Of a DNA stretch of 64,000 nucleotides, positions 51,320 to 59,751 are shown one piece after another. The stretch lies in assembly GCF_032144095.1 (NCBI RefSeq), contig NZ_JAVSNJ010000003.1, forward strand, positions 180,971 to 244,970, given 5' to 3'. The DNA is from Sphaerochaeta sp032144095 (GTDB lineage: Bacteria; Spirochaetota; Spirochaetia; Sphaerochaetales; Sphaerochaetaceae). A model generated the notes under the pieces. The model did no database searches and was not told where the DNA came from. It was given only the letters and a program-made list of their open reading frames with translations. Every line of letters starts with the position of its first letter. The first letter of the stretch is position 1. The position numbers and the translations under genes were made by a program.

Positions 51320-53005
51320 ATGAAGATTCTCTCACAAAAAAGAGGCATTCTTTGCCTGCTGTTTCTCCTTTCTATTTCGGCTCTCTTTGCTGGGGAGCCT
51401 TTGGTGACAACTGACCAGGTCTCCGAATATATAATTCAAGACTATGAATTCTCCGTGAAAGGGAAGACCAAGGATTTTGCCTTGCGTAGTGTGGTTGTAC
51501 CCGCTGGTGGCGACCCTGTCTTCCTGACAGAACAAGCCATGATGGACGCCCTCCTTGACAAGAAACAGCTACTGCTCAACAAACGAATTTTTACTGACGT
51601 AGAGGTTGCGTATTCATTGGATTCCTACAGCAAGGGCAAAGCCTACTACGTTGCAAAATTCACCGTTGAAGATGCTGCAACCTTTCTCATAATCCCTTAT
51701 CCCAAGTTTGATAATGATACAGTCGGCCTCCGCCTTGGGGTTAAGATGTACGACAAGAACCTTTTTGGCTCCTTCAGCGATCTGTACATCAGCGGTACTG
51801 TTTCCCAGGGGAATGGGGGGCTCACAGGATGGGACAAACGACAAGATGCTGTGGAGCTCAAAATATCCTCGCTCCCTATTGGCAAGTCTTTCCTGGGGTT
51901 TTCGTTCAACTATTTCCGCGAAAATGGTAGTCCAGATCCTGGCGATTTTGATTTTTCCCTCGATTGGGACGATGTAAAAATCTTTGGTGCAAATCTTAAC
52001 ATCTCACCCTGGGGATATTTTGCACCTTCATCAGATTTTTCCACCTGGAATCCTGAAGAAGCTGGAATTCAATGGACGCTTGGACCATTCCGGCAAAATG
52101 AGAGCCTCTTCTCCCTTACCAATAAGATCAGGTATTATGAGGGCCTTACAAGGCTCTATACCTACACCTATCTTGAGCAACTTGACCTGACCTTTTTCGG
52201 TCACCCTCTCAACTTCAGGCTGTTTATGGAGTCTGAAGCAGTTACAGACTCAGATACGTTTGACTACATGAATGTGGGTGCTAGCCTTGGCACAGGGTTC
52301 TCCCTTCCCTTTGGCCTTTCCTGGTCAACCTCCGTTGCGCCGACCCTCCACTATTCGCCAATGGAAAACCCTGTACCGTACTCTTATTTGTTTACCAATT
52401 CTGTCAGCAAATCAAATATCAACTGGCACGGGAATTTCAGAAAAGGTGCTAGTTTCTCCCTTACTTACTTGGCGGATCTCTATCCCCAGGATGAATATTG
52501 GGCTACCAAGACCTCCTGGTCTGTGGAAAGTACTGTCAAATGGTTTCCCTTTGTTACCAGCTGGTTTAATCCCTCCATCCAGGTTACAGGCTTTATTGCC
52601 GACCCTAAAGGCAAGGACCTTTACGAAGAAGAAACCATTGCCGATTCGTTGCGAGGATACCTTACCAGTACCATTGAGGATTTGGGGTTGGAAGGCCTAC
52701 GGGAATATGGTGCCATCATCAACATGAACCTGACTACCACCTTCATTGATTTCGGCTTTGCAAAGTCCTATGCGAGTCCATTTGTCGACATTGGAATCTT
52801 CCCAAATCCAGAAAATCTTGAGAAGCCAATCATTCTCTCCACAGCTGGGTTGGACGGCTGGGCAATTGTCAACAAATTTCCCTCGTACCCAATCAGAGGC
52901 TCCTTGGGCTTTAATCTTTCAAGTGTAAGGAAAGCTATAGATAATGAGATTAAGTTTACCGAGATTGAGTTTGAACTCTTCATTGGCATGGGGATGTTCT
53001 TCTAG
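51320..53005 (+). CDS. Outer-membrane barrel protein with POTRA-like N terminus
   Basis: 561 residues: signal peptide (1-24), a POTRA-like alpha/beta module (about 35-125), and a C-terminal barrel ending Met-Phe-Phe. Layout resembles a short Omp85/BamA relative with a single POTRA. Such proteins insert or transport outer-membrane or surface components. Regulated from its own promoter; GAGG before the ATG. Its 3' end overlaps the next gene. Family call is moderate, since no conserved Omp85 loop-6 motif (V-R-G-Y/F) is evident by eye. Confidence 0.68.
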   Translation: MKILSQKRGILCLLFLLSISALFAGEPLVTTDQVSEYIIQDYEFSVKGKTKDFALRSVVVPAGGDPVFLTEQAMMDALLDKKQLLLNKRIFTDVEVAYSLDSYSKGKAYYVAKFTVEDAATFLIIPYPKFDNDTVGLRLGVKMYDKNLFGSFSDLYISGTVSQGNGGLTGWDKRQDAVELKISSLPIGKSFLGFSFNYFRENGSPDPGDFDFSLDWDDVKIFGANLNISPWGYFAPSSDFSTWNPEEAGIQWTLGPFRQNESLFSLTNKIRYYEGLTRLYTYTYLEQLDLTFFGHPLNFRLFMESEAVTDSDTFDYMNVGASLGTGFSLPFGLSWSTSVAPTLHYSPMENPVPYSYLFTNSVSKSNINWHGNFRKGASFSLTYLADLYPQDEYWATKTSWSVESTVKWFPFVTSWFNPSIQVTGFIADPKGKDLYEEETIADSLRGYLTSTIEDLGLEGLREYGAIINMNLTTTFIDFGFAKSYASPFVDIGIFPNPENLEKPIILSTAGLDGWAIVNKFPSYPIRGSLGFNLSSVRKAIDNEIKFTEIEFELFIGMGMFF

Positions 53006-54668
53006 AAGGATAGCAACGCGAAGGATAATCTCCATACTAGGGGTCTCTTTGCTTCTCTTCTCTCTCTCGTCATTGTATGCCAACGCAACAACAGTCTATC
53101 CTGTAGATACTCCTGTATATCAGGCTCTTAGACAGCTCTATACCATAGAAGGGCTTGCCATGCCCTCGTCTGCAGGGCCTTGGAGCGGTGATGAGCTTCT
53201 CATGATGTTGCATCGCCTCGATGGGTATGCTCTTAGCCCCGCTTCCAGGGCAACCTATCAGTATGCGCTCACTATTCTTTCTGAAACCAAGCCCTCATTC
53301 TCCCTTGGAGCAACTGTTGCTGTAGAGGGGTACCTCCATACCAATACTACCAATTATACGAGTGATGACGATTGGAAGTATAACCATGCTAGCCGGAGGC
53401 CTTTGCTCTCCGTCCCTCTCGAAATTGTTGTTTCTCAGCACTTCTACAGTTTTGCAGAGTTCTCCCTTACAGCAGGAAAGTATGATGGAGGGAATTCTCC
53501 TACCTCAGGGGCTTCCTCCCTGTATGGAGAATCCACCTTTACCAATAGCTTGCAGGGCCTTACACAACTTGATGCCAACATTCCCTATCGTGCCTTTTCA
53601 GCATGGGGTGGGGAGGGCTGGCTTTTGGAAGTTGGGCGTGACAAGCTTTCATGGGGACCTGGGATGACAGGAAACTTCATGCTAGGCGACCATGTGCAAT
53701 ATCATAACCAAGGACGTTTTACGGCGTATGGCGATACCTTCAAATTTACCTTTGTAACCTCATTTTTCCCCCATCCTGACGAAATTTGGGAGACAGATGT
53801 TCCTGGGGGATACAGACAGGGGCGACCTTTGAAGGGATTGAAAATGTTCATGGGCCACAGGCTTGAATGGAGGCTGTTTGGAGGGAAAGTAGGGTTTGTC
53901 TTAAGTGAAGGTCTTATGTACCAGCCCAAGAACGGTGCACTTGACCTCAGGGTACTCAATCCCATGATGCTCTATCACAACTACTTCATTCGCAGTGATA
54001 CCAACTCCATCGCCTCGATGGAAATGGATGTTGCCATCATTCCCCATTGGAATATGTATGCCCAATTTGCAGTCGATGAGCTGGCGTTTGGATCTGTGGA
54101 GAGGAATCTCACCTCTGGTAGGCACCCCGATGGCCTTGGGTACATGCTAGGCCTTGCATATGCATCCCCACTGTCCAAAGGAATTCTCTATGGATCGTTG
54201 GAAGGTGTCTATACCGACCCCTACCTCTATCTGCGAAGCGTTGATGGAAATACGTCTCAGACCGACAGTGATTGGCTTGATTCCCTTAACTTTGTCGTTG
54301 CGCTCAGACGGTGGTTTTCAGACCAGCTGATCTACGACCAGGAATTTCTGGGATATCGCAATGGAGGTGACGCCATTGTAGGGAACCTGGAGGTAGGCTA
54401 CAAAGAGTACGGTGCCTGGTCTGTCAAAGGAACCCTATTCTACATGGCCCATGGGGCTATGGCCTTGGATAGCCCCTGGAAGCTGGATATGCCCAAAAGA
54501 ACGCCTTCCGGAAGTGTAACGCACTACATCGATGCAGGCATCTCCGGTTCCACCTCATTTTCTGAGGGCTGGGAAGCCCATGCTGGGCTCGACCTCTTGG
54601 CTAGAATTGCAGACTGGACCCCTACCTATGACATCCAGCTCTATATGGGGGTAGGGTACACCTTCTGA
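52944..54668 (+). CDS. Second Wzi-like outer-membrane beta-barrel protein
   Basis: Up to 574 residues: arginine-rich n-region, hydrophobic signal core (I-S-I-L-G-V-S-L-L-L-F-S-L), helical N-terminal part, and barrel with W-G-P-G-M-T-G-N-F near residue 240, ending in Tyr-Thr-Phe. It parallels the gene at 48311 in layout. The start is uncertain: ATG 52944 overlaps the preceding gene by 62 bases, while TTG 52983 would shorten the overlap and still keep the signal peptide. The two barrel genes form one unit. Confidence 0.72.
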   Translation: MRLSLPRLSLNSSLAWGCSSRRIATRRIISILGVSLLLFSLSSLYANATTVYPVDTPVYQALRQLYTIEGLAMPSSAGPWSGDELLMMLHRLDGYALSPASRATYQYALTILSETKPSFSLGATVAVEGYLHTNTTNYTSDDDWKYNHASRRPLLSVPLEIVVSQHFYSFAEFSLTAGKYDGGNSPTSGASSLYGESTFTNSLQGLTQLDANIPYRAFSAWGGEGWLLEVGRDKLSWGPGMTGNFMLGDHVQYHNQGRFTAYGDTFKFTFVTSFFPHPDEIWETDVPGGYRQGRPLKGLKMFMGHRLEWRLFGGKVGFVLSEGLMYQPKNGALDLRVLNPMMLYHNYFIRSDTNSIASMEMDVAIIPHWNMYAQFAVDELAFGSVERNLTSGRHPDGLGYMLGLAYASPLSKGILYGSLEGVYTDPYLYLRSVDGNTSQTDSDWLDSLNFVVALRRWFSDQLIYDQEFLGYRNGGDAIVGNLEVGYKEYGAWSVKGTLFYMAHGAMALDSPWKLDMPKRTPSGSVTHYIDAGISGSTSFSEGWEAHAGLDLLARIADWTPTYDIQLYMGVGYTF

Positions 54669-54687
54669 TTTCTCATAAATCCAGAAG
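54662..54687. terminator. Hairpin between convergent genes
   Basis: CTTCTGATTT / AAAT-C-CAGAAG with one bulged base and a five-base loop, spanning both stop codons. No U-tract. Confidence 0.4.
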
Positions 54688-55851
54688 CTTCTCTTCCCTT
54701 GCACTCTCTTCTTTTCCTGCCAGTTTCCCGTAATACGCATTGGTGTCAGAGAGGATCATCTGGGCGAATGCTATGCTGTCGAAGGTGAGGGGGAGGTGGG
54801 CAAACCTCTGCTGCATCCTTTCCTGTTCCTCCTTGTCCTGCTCATACTCCTGGAGGATATTGACCTGTTTCACTACGGAATCCTCAGTCCAGCCTACCTT
54901 ATGCCGGTTCATGAATTCCTTTGTCGGGAGGGCCGCATAGAGCAGGTTCGAAACGAGGAACGGACGTTTGAGAAAGAGGGACTCCATAAGGGCGTTGGCT
55001 CCTGCCTTTCCTGCCTGCACATCGCAGGCGCAGATATACTCATGGATATTATCCACAAACCCTGGTGTGTGGAGGGAGAAGTGTGGATGTATCTCCTTGA
55101 ACAGCTTGTAGCGCAGCATGGTGCTGGTACTGAGCAACCCAACGGCAATGATCTGCCAGTCCAGTTTTCTTTTATGGACCTCTTCCAAAAATTCAGCAGT
55201 CCCGATCCCTTCTCCCCCTAGGTTGAGCAGGACGGTGAACTTTTCAGCCAACCCTAGCTTTGAGCGGGCCTCGCTCTTGCTCAGGGGCTGCAGGCCCATC
55301 ATGGCCTTCTTCAGGGGAAACGGGCAGAGGGAGATGGTATGCTCAGGCTGACCCTGTGCAATGGAGAGTTCCTTCCCCAGTCTGGTGCAGATGTAGAGCT
55401 TGTCGAGCTTTCCGCTGATGCCAATGTTTGGGGTAAAGAATACATCTGCTGCATATTCGAATACGGGAATCTGCAAGCCCAGTTTGTCAACCATGGGTTT
55501 TATCATATTGGCTGCCAAGAAATGGGCAACCACGATACAGTCAGGCTTGTTTGCCTCATACCATCGCTTGAAATCCCTTGGGCCATGGGAGTGGGTGGAA
55601 AGAAACCGCAGAACTCTGGTATTGAAGGAAGAGTCCGTCTTGTGGTTTACAAATGTCTCTACACGGGGGAAATGGAGCATCATTCTCCAGTTGTGCTTGC
55701 TCATCCAATTGACCACTGGAGCGTTACATGCCTCCAACAGGAGGTTTGAGACTACAGTGGTGTGACCAAGTTCCTCAAAGGCGTCAGAGAGCGCCTTGGC
55801 AGGGGTGATATGGCCTTTTCCTGCATCCACATATAACAGTGCTATCTTCAT
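54673..55851 (-). CDS. MGDG-synthase-like glycolipid glycosyltransferase (GT28), copy A
   Basis: 392 residues. N-terminal Y-V-D-A-G-K-G-H-I-T-P-A-K-A-L and C-terminal G-G-E-G-I-G and D-V-Q-A-G-K-A-G-A-N-A-L-M-E-S are the MGDG/UgtP signatures: an acceptor-binding N lobe and a nucleotide-sugar C lobe. Expected to glycosylate diacylglycerol at the inner membrane. Paralogue of the gene at 55907; 55 bases separate them. A minus-strand promoter TTGCCG-17-TATTCT (55889-55861) lies nine bases before the ATG, giving a leader of only about three bases. Confidence 0.87.
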   Translation of the reverse strand: MKIALLYVDAGKGHITPAKALSDAFEELGHTTVVSNLLLEACNAPVVNWMSKHNWRMMLHFPRVETFVNHKTDSSFNTRVLRFLSTHSHGPRDFKRWYEANKPDCIVVAHFLAANMIKPMVDKLGLQIPVFEYAADVFFTPNIGISGKLDKLYICTRLGKELSIAQGQPEHTISLCPFPLKKAMMGLQPLSKSEARSKLGLAEKFTVLLNLGGEGIGTAEFLEEVHKRKLDWQIIAVGLLSTSTMLRYKLFKEIHPHFSLHTPGFVDNIHEYICACDVQAGKAGANALMESLFLKRPFLVSNLLYAALPTKEFMNRHKVGWTEDSVVKQVNILQEYEQDKEEQERMQQRFAHLPLTFDSIAFAQMILSDTNAYYGKLAGKEESAREEKLLDL

Positions 55852-55906
55852 GATGCTTGTAGAATATGCGAAATGAGAGCTAACGGCAAGGGTTGGCTGA
55901 AGAAGC

Positions 55907-57061
55907 TTATCCTATTTGTGCGGAGGGGCTCGTCCTTGCAGTTTTCCATTTCTCTACCTCCTCATAGATATCATCCATAAAGGCATCGCTGTTGAAACGA
56001 AGGGGGAGTGCAGAAAATCGTTTTTTCATCTGGTCCTGTTCTTCCTTGTCGCCATAGAATTGCTGAAGGATGTCTACCTGTTTTGCAGTCTTGTTCTCAC
56101 ACCATCCTACCTGATACCTGTTCAGGAATGTTGTGGTGTCACGTGCAGCAAACAGCAGGTCCGATACCAGGAAAGGCCGGGCGAGCGCCATGCTCTCCAT
56201 AAGGGCATTGGCTCCTGCCTTGCCAGCCTGGACATCGCAGGCATAGATGTACTCGCCGATATTGTCAATGAATCCTGGGGTGTGGAGAGAGAAGTCAGGG
56301 TATTGTTTCTGGAAAAAAGCGAATCTTTTCTTCGTAAAAGCTGTGAGTTTCCCAACTACAACCACCTGCCAGGGGAGGCCCCTTCTGGCAACCTCATAGA
56401 CAAACTCGGTATTGCCGATGCCCTCACCCCCAAAATTCAGGAGTATGGTGAACATCTCCTTGAGGTTGAGGAGCCTTCTTGCTTCCTGTTTGCTGAGTAC
56501 CTTGAGGTTCTGGATGGAACTCTTGAGTGGGAATGGGCAGACCTTCACCCGATCCTCTGGATGACCCTTCTTGATCAGCAGGTCCCTACCCAGAAAGGTA
56601 GGGATATACATGAGGTCCAGCCTCTTGTTGAAGCCTGCGGTGGGGTTGTTGAAGGCATCGGCGGCATAGGAGAAGACGGGGATCTCCAACCTGAGCTTCT
56701 GGACGATGGGTGTGATGACATTCGCTCCCAGAAAGTTTGTACAGACAATGAAATCGGGGGTGTTCAGATTGTACCAGGCCAAGAAATCCTTTTTGAGATG
56801 CATATGTGTGGAGAGAAACCGGAAGAGGGCAGCTATGAGCTTGGTGTCATGCGCCCTGTGGTAGATACCTTCGATCTTGGGGTGCCTGAGCATGAAACGC
56901 CATTCCCGTTTGCAGTAGAATGCCCAAAAAGGGGAGTTGCATGCCAGGAACATATCCTCAACCAAAGCCTTATGGCCTCTCTTTTCCATACTTTCGGCCA
57001 AGGCTTTTGCTGGGACATAGTGTCCTTTGCCTGCATCGACATATAAAAATGCTCCGATCAT
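55907..57061 (-). CDS. MGDG-synthase-like glycolipid glycosyltransferase (GT28), copy B
   Basis: 384 residues with the same signatures as copy A (Y-V-D-A-G-K-G-H-Y-V-P-A-K-A-L; F-G-G-E-G-I-G; D-V-Q-A-G-K-A-G-A-N-A-L-M-E-S). The copies are similar over the full length, as after tandem duplication. They may act in sequence to give mono- and diglycosyl diacylglycerol. ATG 57061 has AGGA six bases upstream. Seventy bases after the MMPL exporter gene. Confidence 0.87.
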   Translation of the reverse strand: MIGAFLYVDAGKGHYVPAKALAESMEKRGHKALVEDMFLACNSPFWAFYCKREWRFMLRHPKIEGIYHRAHDTKLIAALFRFLSTHMHLKKDFLAWYNLNTPDFIVCTNFLGANVITPIVQKLRLEIPVFSYAADAFNNPTAGFNKRLDLMYIPTFLGRDLLIKKGHPEDRVKVCPFPLKSSIQNLKVLSKQEARRLLNLKEMFTILLNFGGEGIGNTEFVYEVARRGLPWQVVVVGKLTAFTKKRFAFFQKQYPDFSLHTPGFIDNIGEYIYACDVQAGKAGANALMESMALARPFLVSDLLFAARDTTTFLNRYQVGWCENKTAKQVDILQQFYGDKEEQDQMKKRFSALPLRFNSDAFMDDIYEEVEKWKTARTSPSAQIG

Positions 57062-57131
57062 TGGTATTCCTTTATGATGTACTCTTTTGCCCATACTACC
57101 CTCGACAAGGGAGGGAAGCAACTGGTTTTTG

Positions 57132-59564
57132 CTAGATGCCGAGCGTAGGTTTTCTTCGTATCCGGTTCTGTATCTTAGAAACAAGAATGATGTAGGAAGG
57201 CATGATCAGGAGAGTGGAAAGCATGCAGTTGAGCAAGGCTATGCTCATGAGGCTTCCAAAATACCGGACAGGGGTATATGAGGCAAAGAGGAACATCAGC
57301 ATCCCCGCTATGATGGAGAGGGTAGTCAGTATGATCGGCCTCCCTGTCTCGGTGATGGTGATGGAGATGACCTCTGGTACAGGAAGGTCATACCGAGCGA
57401 GATTGTTCTTGTAGCGCAAGAGGAAGTGGATGGCGTCATCTATCCCTGCCCCTACAGCCACAGAGGCAAAGGTAACCGTTATCATATCGAAGGGGATCCC
57501 AAACAGATACATGAAGATATAGTTCGCCATTACTCCCGTCAGGATGGGGATAAGGGAGAAGAGTGCCTGGGAAAGGGAGAGGAATGCCACCAACACAACG
57601 AGGAATACCAGGAGGAAACTGATGTAGGTGCTCTTCTTTTGGTCGGAGAGCAGCATGTTGGAGAATCGCAGCGATGCATTGGGCTCCCCTCTGATGATCA
57701 GCTGTGTGCCTTGGGGGAGAAGGGGAAGATTTGTCTGGAGGACCTTTTCCACCCTGGCTGCACTGGCGACTGTCATGAGGTCATCATCGACTGAATCGTA
57801 GTTCTGGATGAACAGCGAGATCTGAGAAGCATCCTCATTGAGGATTGCGCTCAGGTCAGCCTTGCTTTGGTTGTTCATCAGGATGACCATCCTGCTCAGC
57901 AGGTTGAGCAATCCAGAAGAGGTGGGTATGCCATCCTCACCACTATAGACCTTGTTGGCAAAGCTTACATAGGAGGCAAAGGAGATGATCTGCTTGACAT
58001 CACTGCTCTGGAGCAATACCGCCTGTTCATATTGGTAAACCTTGGAGAGATTGTTGCTCTGCAAAAAGAAGTTCTTCTCTTGGTCCGGGGCTGTTATGGT
58101 GATTACAAAAGGGGCATCACCACCCATCCTTTCCGCAAAGTGGCTGGAATCCCTTCCAAAACTATCCTTTGCCGGAAGATAGGACATATAGTTTGTGTTG
58201 ATGCGGATCAGGTCCTTCGTCATGAAGAACCCTGCTATCACCACCATCCAGACGACTACAAACAGTGGCCACCATCGCAGCACAAGGTTGCCGGTAAAGT
58301 GTACTGCCTGTGCCAGGTATCCCTGGCTGTAGGTTTCCAGCTGCAGGGGCTTGGGGGGTGATACCAAGGAGAGAAGGGCAGGAAGGTAGGTTGCGGAGAG
58401 GATTGCACAGTAGGTGACTCCAAGGCCTACAGTGATGCCAAACTCCCTGAGGGCGGGGGTCTTGGAAAAGAGGAGGCTCAGGAACCCGATTACCGTGGTG
58501 ATGCAGGCAAAGGCTATGGTCTTCAGGATTTTCTTTGTGGATTCTATTGAGTCTATCCCGCTGGTATAGTCTGCATAGTACTCACCGATTACATGGATGG
58601 CATAGGATGAGCCAAGGTTCAAGACCATGCACGGAGTGACGATATTTACCACAGTAAGGGCGTATCCCAACAGCTTCATCGTCCCGAATGTCCATATGAT
58701 GCCTATCACTGACATCGAGAAAGGCAGCAGCATGCTTCGCTTTGCCTTGAAGCTCAAGTAGTAGACCAACAGGATGGCAAGGGCGCAGAGCCCCAGCAGG
58801 GTATTGAGGTCCCTGCTCAGATAGTACATCAGGCGGTTGTATATTACGGCGCTCCCATTGATGTATACCAACAAGCCAGCATCCCTGAGATCCTGCACCA
58901 TGAGCGAGAGTTCCTTCTCCCTGGCTTCGGTAAGGGAGGAGGTCTGGAAGGAGAACAGCATGCAGGTCATGTCTTCGCTGACCAGGTAGTTTTTGATGAT
59001 CGGGTCCTGTGCAACCCTGGCTTTCAGGATGGCCGCCTCCTCATCTGTCCAGAGAGCCCTGCCTTGGTTCGGGGCGAAGGGGACACTTGTCAGGCGCGTG
59101 CCTCGTTTTTCCAGGGTGACAAAGTTGAGTACGGAGGAGCTTTCACTCAACTCCTTGGTTGCACTCAGTTCTGCCATGGTCTTTTCAATGAGGGAGAGAT
59201 GTTCGGCTGTATAGAGGTTTTTCGATTCTACCATCACAAGATAGGAAGAGGTGTAGGGGTAGTCCTCAGTTTCCTGATCCTGGACAAGTGGGGGCTCTAC
59301 ACTTGCGCGCAGCTGTCCATTGGCGTTGAGCACCTGGGTATCGAGGGTGATGGGATTGGTATCGGAACCTTGCTGTGTGGAAGGAATCTGGCCCACACCA
59401 CCTTCAAAGACCGTGGTGTCCTCTATCTGATAGAGCAGGTCTGAATAATCGCCACTGAGTTCAAGTGACACTGCATGGTAGAGGAAAAATAGGGTAATGA
59501 TGGCAATGCATATCAAGGTGGTTTTGCTATGCTTTCCAACGAAAGACAAGGCATCGAATTTCAT
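57132..59564 (-). CDS. MMPL/RND-superfamily exporter
   Basis: 810 residues: twelve helices in two halves, each with one helix, a large periplasmic domain, then five helices. F-A-S-V-A-V-G-A-G-I-D-D-A-I-H-F near residue 715 is the proton-relay helix; the first half has M-V-L-N-L-G-S-S-Y-A-I-H. Resembles HpnN/MmpL-type lipid exporters more than drug pumps. AGGAG before ATG 59564. Upstream of two glycolipid synthase genes on the same strand, which suggests export of their glycolipid. Confidence 0.88.
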   Translation of the reverse strand: MKFDALSFVGKHSKTTLICIAIITLFFLYHAVSLELSGDYSDLLYQIEDTTVFEGGVGQIPSTQQGSDTNPITLDTQVLNANGQLRASVEPPLVQDQETEDYPYTSSYLVMVESKNLYTAEHLSLIEKTMAELSATKELSESSSVLNFVTLEKRGTRLTSVPFAPNQGRALWTDEEAAILKARVAQDPIIKNYLVSEDMTCMLFSFQTSSLTEAREKELSLMVQDLRDAGLLVYINGSAVIYNRLMYYLSRDLNTLLGLCALAILLVYYLSFKAKRSMLLPFSMSVIGIIWTFGTMKLLGYALTVVNIVTPCMVLNLGSSYAIHVIGEYYADYTSGIDSIESTKKILKTIAFACITTVIGFLSLLFSKTPALREFGITVGLGVTYCAILSATYLPALLSLVSPPKPLQLETYSQGYLAQAVHFTGNLVLRWWPLFVVVWMVVIAGFFMTKDLIRINTNYMSYLPAKDSFGRDSSHFAERMGGDAPFVITITAPDQEKNFFLQSNNLSKVYQYEQAVLLQSSDVKQIISFASYVSFANKVYSGEDGIPTSSGLLNLLSRMVILMNNQSKADLSAILNEDASQISLFIQNYDSVDDDLMTVASAARVEKVLQTNLPLLPQGTQLIIRGEPNASLRFSNMLLSDQKKSTYISFLLVFLVVLVAFLSLSQALFSLIPILTGVMANYIFMYLFGIPFDMITVTFASVAVGAGIDDAIHFLLRYKNNLARYDLPVPEVISITITETGRPIILTTLSIIAGMLMFLFASYTPVRYFGSLMSIALLNCMLSTLLIMPSYIILVSKIQNRIRRKPTLGI

Positions 59565-59712
59565 GGTACTCCTAACAAGCAGCTCTCTTAGAGGATTTGG
59601 CTGAAGGGTTTCAACCAAGAGTTGGAGAGACTCTCAAGGGTCATCATACCATAGCTAGAAGAGAAAATGGAACCCAAGTATTCTCTTTGTGGATGGAATT
59701 TTGGAAAAGAAG

Positions 59713-59743
59713 AACCCCCTAACCAGTTGAGGATTAGGGGGTT
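59713..59743 (-). terminator. Terminator of deaD
   Basis: AACCCCCTAA/TTAGGGGGTT, a 10-bp stem with an 11-base loop, followed on the minus strand by CTTCTTTT. It lies nine bases after the deaD stop. Confidence 0.75.
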
Positions 59744-59751
59744 TTGATCAG

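Noticed and set aside
55916..57046. 376-residue plus-strand frame opposite glycosyltransferase copy B
   Set aside because: Antisense shadow of a gene with clear GT28 motifs; no start site or family features.
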